From the NCBI GenBank assembly GCA_014843695.1, contig CM026397.1:45512571-45576570 (forward strand): a DNA stretch of 64,000 bases, read 5' to 3'. Position 1 is the stretch's first letter. The number at the start of each line of letters is the position of its first letter. Shown here piece after piece: positions 37,509 through 46,404 of the stretch. The notes under the pieces were generated by a model. The model did not search any database. It saw only the letters and a list, made by a program, of their open reading frames with translations, and was not told where the DNA came from. The DNA comes from Archivesica marissinica. Lineage: Eukaryota > Mollusca > Bivalvia > Venerida > Vesicomyidae. The translations under genes and the position numbers were made by a program.

Positions 37509-37749
37509 TTAAACTTTATTTATTTGACAACGATCGTGAAACAAGCTTCTACAACTTATATTAATCACGTGGGAGGAAACTTGTGAGATGGTGGTCGCCA
37601 GATCGGACAGGTGGGTTTTCTCCGGGTACTCGGGTTTCCTCCCACACGAATGACCATATATACGCTTTCATCGGCGCCAAGGAGAGTGATTAATATAAGT
37701 TGTTAAAACTTGCTTCGCAATCATTGTAAAATAAATAAAGATTAAACTT
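37509..37749. mobile_element. Inverted-repeat element of about 225 bp with a SINE-like tail at both ends
   Basis: About 50 bases at the left (GAAACAAGCTTCTACAACTT then ATATTAATCAC) are inverted at the right (GTGATTAATATAAGTTG then TTAAAACTTGCTTCGC). TTAAACTT occurs on both outer sides (37509-37516 and 37742-37749), a possible 8-bp target duplication. The core holds TTTTCTCCGGGTACTCGGGT then TTCCTCCCAC, a motif I recognise from many invertebrate mobile elements. The same terminal text forms the tail of the family 3 SINEs at 33371, 52375 and about 63500. Confidence 0.6.
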
Positions 37750-37884
37750 AATATAATGGTCACGGAGTACTGTAAGGATATATGGAGATAAATTGATTTT
37801 ATATTTCATGATACATCACGGATGCATGAATTCAAAATTAAATTAATTGAAAATGTTAAAAATCATGAGTGTTGGCGAAAACTT
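37750..37884. other. Intron sequence, nothing recognised
   Basis: AT-rich sequence between the inverted-repeat element and the 35-bp array. No exon borders or repeat unit. Confidence 0.5.
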
Positions 37885-39128
37885 AGTGCTTTACAGTATA
37901 TACAACTGTTGTAAAACTGTGTGCTTTACAGTATATACAACTGTTGTAAAACTGTGTGCTTTACAGTATATACAACTGTTGTAAAACTGTGTGCTTTACA
38001 GTATATACAACTGTTGTAAAACTGTGTGCTTTACAGTATATACAACTGTTGTAAAACTGTGTGCTTTACAGTATATACAACTGTTGTAAAACTGTGTGCT
38101 TTACAGTATATACAACTGTTGTAAAACTGTGTGCTTTACAGTATATACAACTGTTGTAAAACTGTGTGCTTTACAGTATATACAACTGTTGTAAAACTGT
38201 GTGCTTTACAGTATATACAACTGTTGTAAAACTGTGTGCTTTACAGTATATACAACTGTTGTAAAACTGTGTGCTTTACAGTATATACAACTGTTGTAAA
38301 ACTGTGTGCTTTACAGTATATACAACGGTTGTAAAACTGTGTGCTTTACAGTATATACAACTGTTGTAAAACTGTGTGCTTTACAGTATATACAACTGTT
38401 GTAAAACTGTGTGCTTTACAGTATATACAACTGTTGTAAAACTGTGTGCTTTACAGTATATACAACTGTTGTAAAACTGTGTGCTTTACAGTATATACAA
38501 CGGTTGTAAAACTGTGTGCTTTACAGTATATACAACTGTTGTAAAACTGTGTGCTTTACAGTATATACAACTGTTGTAAAACTGTGTGTTTTACAGTATA
38601 TACAACTGTTGTAAAACTGTGTGCTTTACAGTATATACAACTGTTGTAAAACTGTGTGCTTTACAGTACATGTATATACAACTATGGTAAAACTGTGTGC
38701 TTTACAGTATATACAACTGTTGAAAACTTAGTACTTTACAGTATATACAACTGTTGTAAAACTTAGTACTTTACAGTATATACAACTGTTGTAAAACTGT
38801 GTGCTTTACAGTATATACAACTGTTGTAAAACTTAGTGCTTTAAAGTATATACAACTGTTGTAAAACTGTGTGCTTTACAGTATATACAACTGTTGTAAA
38901 ACTGTGTGCTTTACAGTATATACTTCTGTTGTAAAACTGTGTGCTTTACAGTATATACAACTGTTGTAAAACTGTGTGCTTTACAGTATATACAACTGTT
39001 GTAAAACTGTGTGCTTTACAGTATATACAACTGTTGTAAAACTGTGTGCTTTACAGTATATACAACTGTTGTAAAACTGTGTGCTTTACAGTATATACAA
39101 TTGTTGTAAAACTGTGTGCTTTACAGTA
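37885..39128. repeat. 35-bp tandem repeat, left block, about 35 copies
   Basis: The unit is ACTGTGTGCTTTACAGTATA then TACAACTGTTGTAAA. Copies are nearly identical up to about 38650. Then come variants (ACTTAGTACT, AACGGTTG, TACTTCTG). The left edge unit has ACTTAGTGC. TTTACAGT...ACTGTTGTAAA gives each unit an inverted-repeat character. Confidence 0.95.
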
Positions 39129-40807
39129 CACTTAACAACTCTTATAAGTGTGCATGTATAAATGGTCTCATATCCACGTCAATATTGGCCCGATAATGAT
39201 GACATTTTCAGGAAATACAGTTGAGATATATTTCATGATATTCCATTTATTTTATTTCATAACAAATACAAATTTAACACACATGACTAAGTAATGTGAT
39301 GGTGCGTAAAAAGTCAATGTTGCAAAATGATAATGTCAATGATAAAAACTCGATGATGAGAATTAATTAATATCGCGTATGCCCACCCTGTCTGCGGATC
39401 ACAGCTTGGCAACGTCGTCGCATGGAAGGGACATAACGTCGTACATAGTTCTGGGGTAGATTTGCCCACTCTTGCCCAATCTTCGCACGGAGCTGGGCGA
39501 TGTGGCACTGCGCCGGTCCTTCTTATGCGGCGATTCAATTCATCCCATAGATTTTCTATAATGTTTAAGTCGGGAGACTTCGGTGGTATGTCCATCACAT
39601 TGATGTGGTTAGCATTCAGAAAGAATCTTGTCGCCCTAGCCGTGTGGGCTGGTGCGCCATCCTGCAGCAACTGCAATCCTCTATTGTTCCTAAACATGGG
39701 TACTACCTCCGTTTGAATCACGTCATGGTGGTACCGGGCGGCGTTTAGATTACCGTTAATGAACACGATGTTAGTCTTGTGATGTAAGGAGACACCAGCC
39801 CATACCATTACTGACCCACCCCGTACCTATCTCGTTCGATGACGAAGTTGTCGTTGAACCGTTCTCCAAGTTGTCGATATACCCGTGAACGACAGTCGTT
39901 TTCCTGTAGGCAGAACTTCTTTTCGTCAGTAAACAGGACCTCTCCCCATTCTGCCTGTGTTGTTCTAAGATGATGCCGAGCCCAACGATCTCGCAGTGCC
40001 CTATGCCTTTGAGTCAATACAATACCCTTAAAGGGCCGTCTACACCGCATGTTGGCGAGCGATCGAAGACGCATTCTAACGTCTGCGCAGAGATATGGCG
40101 TCCGTGCGTCCCGCGCGTTTCTCCTGCCGTCTTGACAGCTGTACGTGTTCTCTGCTGACGATGCACATGTACGATGTGATTATCTTATGCAGCTGTTGTA
40201 CAACGCCCACGTGGTCTGCGAGGGAGGTTACCAACGTTGCCCGTCGCACTGTACTTAAGCATCCGCTTTCTGATGGTGTTGCGGTGTACACCCATGCTTC
40301 GCGCAACCTGCAAATGATACGGATAACATGATATTAGTAATTAAAATATATAATTTATTTTTTATGGATATTTTCGATAAAAAACTGAATGTTAGTGACT
40401 TTCAATTTTTATAACACAAAGAAACTTAATTAATTAGTGACATTGAATTAACTTTGAGACGTACCTCTGTTTGGTGTATACCGGCGTTGATGAAGCCGAC
40501 GGCTATTCCCCGTTCCGCTATGGTCAGCCTGCCCATGTCATGTTTTTCTGATGTGTGGATCGTAATCAAGTCCACAACGACCAAATGCAGTTTTAACTTG
40601 TGCCAGCGCACCATTTCCTCGTGCATTGTGTTGATATTGACGTTGCGTAGTTCAACGCGCCGTATCGATTAAATTGAACGCGTGGAGCACGGGATAATAC
40701 TCGAAATGTAGTCAATAGCCAGTACACAAAATTTCGTGCAAAAATATTGATAAATAAAAAAGTTATACGGAAATCAAAGATGCACACTTATAAGAGTTGT
40801 TAAGTGT
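39129..40807 (-). mobile_element. Tc1/mariner element, 1679 bp, inserted in the 35-bp array
   Basis: Perfect terminal inverted repeats of 27 bp, starting CACTTAACAACTCTTATAAG. Left copy 39129-39155, right copy 40781-40807. The TA dinucleotide is duplicated on both sides (39127-39128 and 40808-40809), the hallmark of Tc1/mariner. The 35-bp array continues to the right of the element, so it jumped into an existing array. The transposase inside is decayed, yet the termini remain identical. Confidence 0.95.
39367..40536 (-). pseudogene. Tc1-type DD34E transposase, decayed, with one intron
   Basis: DDE transposase for cut-and-paste movement of the surrounding element. Exon 1 (40465-40536) starts MGRLTIAERGIAVGF. 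A 157-base GT-AG intron (40308-40464, GTACGT...TTTGCAG) follows. Exon 2 opens VARSMGVHRNTIRKRML, part of the paired-type DNA-binding helices. Catalytic pieces are visible: LFTDEKKF (first D), LLQDGAPAHTA (second D) and SPDLNIIENLW (E, with 34 residues between). The end is QGGHTRY and then a stop. Defects: an in-frame TAA at 40185-40187 and frame changes near 40080, 39825 and 39515. The chosen start is the methionine typical of the family; the frame is open upstream to 40626. The intron call rests on splice motifs and restored homology. Confidence 0.88.
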
Positions 40808-40855
40808 ATATACAACTGTTGTAAAACTGTGTGCTTTACAGTATATACAACTGTA
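40808..40855. repeat. 35-bp tandem repeat, right remnant
   Basis: About 1.4 copies of the 35-bp unit lie to the right of the Tc1 insertion (GTAAAACTGTGTGCTTTACA), so the element landed near the right end of the array. Confidence 0.92.
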
Positions 40856-41574
40856 AAATCCAGCATTTGTTCTTGTGTCAAATACCAGTGTGTGTGTGTG
40901 CTATTTTCTAGTTTATATATTTGTACATTCCCAGCGACCCGGTGAATACTAGTCAGCAGTAACATCAGAATCAATCCAAATGAACAGCGCGCCACATTTT
41001 GTGCTTACACTATACTACAGGTAAGTTAACTTATTGTAAGCCTTGCTCTTTTTTCATTACTCTCATAAGTTAGGTAAACTTTTCAACACCAAGTAACTGA
41101 CATGGACTGGTGCATGATATTTTTAGACCAATAAATTAATAAGAAAATTAAATTTGGACCAGTTCATTGATCAAAATGGGTAATTTTGTCTAAAAATAGT
41201 AATATTACTGGCACAAAGTGCAGATCCTGAAGAGAAGGCTCATCATGAGCCGTCTCATCTGGATCTACACATTTTGTAAGCCTATTTCGAAGTCTGTGGT
41301 GTCTACCCCTCCTGTGACGCAACATGATTGCCGTATACGACATGTATTGCTACTTGTATAAACCTCTTAGGCGAGATTTACAACGTCACCGATAATTGGT
41401 ATCCCGGCATAGATAAAAGATGGAGGCCAGTGCTGTTGCTTTCACTTTGTTATTGTTTCAGTTATGATTTATTTCTTACTAACTGATATTGCATACAATA
41501 ACATAAATATGATTATGGTTAATTGAGAATGAACATTATTTGCACAGTCTCTTTCTGAAACATAAATATCATAA
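40856..41574. other. Unique intron sequence with a strong hairpin
   Basis: Contains a short TG run (40891-40900) and a near-perfect inverted repeat at 41223-41265 (two 21-base arms around a single C, three mismatches; centre GGCTCATCATGAGCC). A single diverged copy of the 28-bp unit (CGTCACCGATAATTGGTATC) lies at 41385. A minus-strand frame at 40774-40995 has a hydrophobic start but no support as an exon. Confidence 0.55.
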
Positions 41575-42076
41575 TTACTTGCCTATAAGACGACCCCCCC
41601 CCCCCCAATTGTGGTCTTAAATCAGTGGTATTTTGCATAAACCCATGTATGAGATGGGTTGAGAAAATGGAAATCACTCAGAAGTAAGGATCAAACAAAT
41701 TGTACTGTAAAAGTACTGTAAAAGTACTGTAAATTATGTCAAATCATAAAAAAACACTGATGCATAACAATAAATTTGATAAGCTCTGCTTCCATTTTTA
41801 ATCCTTTCCTATTCTTTGATTTTGTGTACATGTATTGTTTTGTGAATGTATATAGTGGAATAAATATATTTAAACCAAATTGGATTTGCTAAAATGCTAT
41901 TGACAAGTTCAGTTTACAAATAAAGTCTATGCTTTTGTTACACCATTTCTATTATATTAAAGTTCATCAATTATTGAGATGGAACAAACAAACTGATTTT
42001 ATCACTCGCTTATAAGACGGGAAGCCACTTTGAGACAATAATCTGGTGATAACAATCCTGTCTTATAGGCGAGTAA
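41575..42076. mobile_element. Inverted-repeat DNA element (MITE-like), about 500 bp
   Basis: The left end TTACTTGCCTATAAGACG faces the right end GTCTTATAGGCGAGTAA (16 of 17 match). A third copy (CTCGCTTATAAGACGGG, 42005) sits 70 bases from the right end and could pair with it. There is a run of 13 C after the left end. No coding capacity and no clear target duplication. It encloses a piece of LINE 3' end. Confidence 0.6.
41772..41880 (+). mobile_element. LINE 3'-end fragment
   Basis: TCCTTTCCTATTCTTTGATT, ATGTATTGTTTTGTGAATGT and AGTGGAATAAATAT occur in the same order and spacing as in the 3' untranslated end of the LINE at 49394-52257 (52180-52255). This is a severely 5'-truncated relative, or a shared tail used by a non-autonomous element. 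Confidence 0.75.
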
Positions 42077-42103
42077 GTATGGTACACAGGTTATTGCTTA
42101 CGT

Positions 42104-42749
42104 CACCGGTAATCGGTATACCCAGGTACGTCACTGGTAATCGGTATACCCAGGTATGTCACCAGTAATCGGTATACCCAGGTACGTCACTGGTAATCGG
42201 TATACCCAGGTACATCACCAGTAATCGGTATACCCAGGTATGTCACCGGTAATCGGTATACCCAGGTATGTCACCAGTAATCGGTATACCCAGGTACGTC
42301 ACTGGTAATCGGTATACCCAGGTACATCACCAGTAATCGGTATACCCAGGTACATCACCGGTAATCGGTATACCCAGGTACGTCACCGGTAATCGGTATA
42401 CCAAGGTACGTCACTGGTAATCGGTATACCAAGGTATGTCACCGGTAATCGGTATACCCAGGTACGTCACCGGTAATCGGTATACCCAGGTATGTCACCA
42501 GTAATCGGTATACCCAGGTATGTCACCAGTAATCGGTATACCCATGTACGTCACCGGTAATCGGTATACCCAGGTATGTCACCAGTAATCAGTATACCCA
42601 GGTACATCACCGGTAATCGGTATACCCAGGTACGTCACCGGTAATCGGTATACCCAGGTATGTCACCGGTAATCGGCATACCCAGGTACGTCACCGGTAA
42701 TCGGTATACCCAGGTATGTCACCGGTAATCGGTATACCCAGGTACGTCC
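42104..42749. repeat. 28-bp tandem repeat, about 23 copies
   Basis: The unit is ACGTCACCGGTAATCGGTAT followed by ACCCAGGT. Variants affect ACGTC/ATGTC/ACATC, CCGG/CTGG/CCAG and CCCAGG/CCAAGG. The array stops 22 bases from the donor of ERMP1 exon F. Confidence 0.95.
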
Positions 42750-42771
42750 AGGTAATAGAAGTATCACTTAC

Positions 42772-42962
42772 TAGATACCCGGATAGAAGTATCACGAGCA
42801 GGGAGTAGAGGACGCCTATGGCTATATCGGAATTTACTTCTGTGCCCGAGCGGCCTAATATTGGGCAGAACAACTGCAGTATACCGTAACCAACGTATTG
42901 AGTGAACATAACCGGCGGTGAGAGTGCTAATAGATGCAGACACAGGAATCTGTATGGATGAC
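42772..42962 (-). CDS. ERMP1: ERMP1-like exon F (two membrane helices, PILGRSG motif)
   Basis: 191 bases. Acceptor GTTATTTTTCAG; donor GTAAGT. The first two bases complete a glycine codon begun in exon E; then 63 codons; phase 0 end. The peptide starts HPYRFLCLHLLAL. A helix with QYVGYGILQLF follows, then CPILGRSGTEV and a second helix (IAIGVLYSLLVILLSGYL). ERMP1 carries FTPILGRSGSEIPPD at this place, a strong match. The exon is squeezed between a SINE that begins 20 bases upstream of its acceptor and the 28-bp array that ends 22 bases past its donor. Confidence 0.92.
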
Positions 42963-42981
42963 CTGAAAAATAACAAAGAAT

Positions 42982-43170
42982 AGACGGGTCAGTGGTCCAC
43001 TGGTCAACACGGTGGATTGTGAATCCAAGGAGCACTGGTTTGATCCCTCGTCTGACCGTATTAACAGTCCCTCAGAGGGGACAATAGACCAAGGTCTCAT
43101 ACATATATCGGTGCTACATACTGGTCAAGAACCAGGGATACTTCTGGAATTGGAACGTCTTCTGTATTTT
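42982..43170 (+). mobile_element. tRNA-derived SINE (family 2), copy 2
   Basis: The head has GTGGTCCACTGGTCAACACG and GGTTTGATCCC (degenerate A and B boxes) and ends CGTCTGACC. The body has CCAAGGTCTCATACATATAT, CGGTGCTACATA and CAAGAACCAGGGATACTTCT, matching copy 1 at 35596-35795. Confidence 0.75.
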
Positions 43171-43195
43171 GCACTATCCTCCAAGCAATAAAATA

Positions 43196-46070
43196 TCTAC
43201 AATATATCACTGTATACAGCTGTGTATCAGGCACATATATCACTGCATAGAGCCGTGTATCAGGCACATATATCTGAGTATACAGCCGTGTATCAGGCAC
43301 ATATATCTGAGTATACACCCGTGTATCAGGCACATATATCTGAGTATACAGCCGTGTATCAGGCACATATATCTGAGTATACAGCCGTGTATGGAACACA
43401 TATATCTGAGCATACAGCCATGTATGGAGCACATATATCTGAGTATACAGCCGTGTATCAGACACATATATCTGAGTATACAGCCATGTATGGAGCACAT
43501 ATATCTGAGTATACAGCTGTGTATGGAGCACATATATCTGAGTATACAGCCGTGTATCAGGCACATATATCTAAGTATACAGCCGTGTATGGAGCACATA
43601 TATCTGAGTATACAGCCATGTATCAGACACATATATCTGAGTATACAGCCGTGTATGGAGCACATATATCTGAGTATACAGCCATGTATCAGACACATAT
43701 ATCTGAGTATACAGCCGTGTATGGAGCACATATATCTGAGTATACAGCCATGTATCAGGCACATATATCTGAGTATACAGCCGTGTATGGAGCACATATA
43801 TCCGAGTATACAGCCGTGTATGGAGCACATATATCTGAGTATACAGCCGTGTATGGAGCACATATATATGAGTATACAGCCATGTATGGAACACATATAT
43901 CCGAGTATACAGCCGTGTATGGAGCACATATATCTGAGTATACAGCCGTGTATGGAGCACATATATATGAGTATACAGCCGTGTATGGAACACATATATC
44001 TGAGTATACAGCCGTGTATGGAACACATATATCTCAGTATACAGCCGTGTATGGAACACATATATCTGAGTATACAGCCATGTATGGAACACATATATCT
44101 GAGTATACAGCCGTGTATGGAACACATATATCTCAGTATACAGCCGTGTATGGAACACATATATCTGAGTATACAGCCATGTATGGAACACATATATCCG
44201 AGTATACAGCCGTGTATGGAGCACATATATCTGAGTATACAGCCGTGTATGGAGCACATATATCTGAGTATACAGCCGTGTATGGAGCACATATATATGA
44301 GTATACAGCCGTGTATGGAACACATATATCTGAGTATACAGCCATGTATCAGGCACATATATCTGAGTATACACCTGTGCATGGAGCTCATATATCTGAG
44401 TATACAGCCGTGTATCAGGCACATATATCTGAGTATACAGCCATGTATGGAGCACATATATCTGAGTATACAGCCATGTATGGAACACATATATCTGAGT
44501 ATACAGCCATGTATCGAACACATATATCTGAGTATACAGCCATGTATGGAACACATATATCTGAGTATACAGCCATGTATCGAACACATATATCTGAGTA
44601 TACAGCCATGTATCGAACACATATATCTGAGTATACAGCCATGTATGGAGCTCATATATCTGAGTATACAGCCATGTATGGAGCACATATATCCGAGTAT
44701 ACAGCCGTGTATGGAGCACATATATCTGAGTATACAGCCGTGTATGGAGCACATATATATGAGTATACAGCCATGTATGGAACACATATATCCGAGTATA
44801 CAGCCGTGTATGGAGCACATATATCTGAGTATACAGCCGTGTATGGAGCACATATATATGAGTATACAGCCGTGTATGGAACACATATATCTGAGTATAC
44901 AGCCGTGTATCAGGCACATATATCTGAGTATACAGCCGTGTATCAGGCACATATATCTGAGTATACACCTGTGCATGGAGCTCATATATCTGAGTATACA
45001 GCCGTGTATCAGGCACATATATCTAAGTATACAGCCGTGTATCAGGCACATATATCTAAGTATACACCCGTGTATCAGGCACATATATCTAAGTATACAG
45101 CCGTGTATGGAGCACATATATCTGAGTATACAGCCATGTATGGAGCACATATATCTGAGTATACAGCCATGTAGGGAACACATATATCTGAGTATACAGC
45201 TGTGTATGGAACACATATATCTGAGTATACAGCCGTGTATCAGACACATATATCTGAGTATACAGCCGTGTATGGAACACATATATCTGAGTATACAGCC
45301 GTGTGTGGAGCTCATATATCTGAGTATACAGCTGTGTATGGAGCACATATATCTGAGTATACAGCCGTGTATGGAACACATATATCTGAGTATACAGCCG
45401 TGTATCAGGCACATATATCTTAGTATACAGCCGTGTATCAGACACATATATCTGAGTATATAGCAGTGTATGGAACACATATATCTGAGTATACAGCCAT
45501 GTATGGAACACATATATCTGAGTATACAGCCGTGTATCAGGCACATATATCTTAGTATACAGCCGTGTATCAGACACATATATCTGAGTATACAGCCATG
45601 TATCAGACACATATATCTGAGTATATAGGAGTGTATGGAGCTCATATATCTGAGTATACAGCCGTGTATCAGGCACATATATCTTAGTATACAGCCGTGT
45701 ATCAGACACATATATCTGAGTATACAGCCGTGTATCAGACACATATATGTGAGTATATAGCAGTGTATGGAACACATATATCTGAGTATACAGCCGTGTA
45801 TGGAACACATATATCTGAGTATACAGCCGTGTATCAGGCACATATATCTGAGTATACAGCCGTGTATCAGGCACATATATTGAGTATACAGCCGTGGATG
45901 GATCACATATATTTGAGTATACAGCCGTGTATGGAGCCCATATATCTGAGTATACAGCCGTGTATGGAACACATATATCTGAGTATACAGCCGTGGATGG
46001 ATCACATATATATGAGTATACAGCCGTGTATGGAACACATATATCTGAGTATACAGCCGTGTATGGAGCA
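43196..46070. repeat. 33-bp satellite, about 87 copies
   Basis: The unit is GTATACAGCCGTGTATGGAG followed by CACATATATCTGA. Variants are TATCAGGCAC, TATGGAACAC, CCATGTATC, TATATATGAG and CTTAGTATAC. Because 33 is a multiple of 3 and several frames lack stops, there are open frames of up to 946 codons (43240-46080 minus) and 764 codons (43169-45463 plus). They contain nothing but the 11-residue repeat and are not genes. The array ends 58 bases from the donor of exon E. Confidence 0.96.
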
Positions 46071-46128
46071 AAACGTTCACTAAATGTAACAGGGTATTTG
46101 AGTCTTAACTAGTTAACGTATCACTAAC

Positions 46129-46312
46129 CTTTCCAGTTCCTATTTTTGAAGATCCACAACGTGCGGTCTCTGATCAACAGGGGCCCGAGCACAAACAACA
46201 TGGGGAAGAAGGCGCTACCCATCCCCTTCAGTGTCAGACCCAACATCAGAAAACTCCAGATTGTCATGTTCGCTTCGAAAAATAACTGTTCATTGTACCA
46301 TTTACTGTTGCT
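46129..46312 (-). CDS. ERMP1: ERMP1-like exon E (membrane helices)
   Basis: 184 bases: 61 codons plus one base (phase 1). Acceptor AAATAAATATTTCAG-like (TATTTCAG seen, 46313-46320); donor GTTAGT. The peptide starts SNSKWYNEQLFFEANM, continues TIWSFLMLGLTLKGMGSAFF and PMLFVLGPLLIRD, and ends FKNRNWK. Vertebrate ERMP1 has YLGEVFFDISLF and then a helix with TLTYQGLCSAF at this place, so length, helix position and the G..SAF piece agree. It follows exon D in phase 0. It sits in a 335-base island between the 43-bp array (93 bases upstream) and the 33-bp array (58 bases downstream). Confidence 0.88.
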
Positions 46313-46404
46313 CTGAAATAAATAGCAAGGAACTTGACTACATTACTGAATGCTCTATAAATACTGCAACAGTGGTGGTGACCTGCAAGGCACTAAAATC
46401 CACA

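Noticed and set aside
40853..40905. TG dinucleotide run as a notable microsatellite
   Set aside because: Only five TG units; too short to be of interest next to the large arrays.
40774..40995. A possible ERMP1 or secreted-protein exon (ARCSFGLILMLLLTSIHRVAG)
   Set aside because: The missing ERMP1 segment was found instead at 35879-36034 with matching phase. This frame overlaps the Tc1 end and the 35-bp repeat and has no convincing splice borders.
43169..46080. Open frames of 764, 650, 946 and 481 codons
   Set aside because: By-products of the 33-bp unit (11 codons). No non-repeat domain, no start context, and present on both strands.
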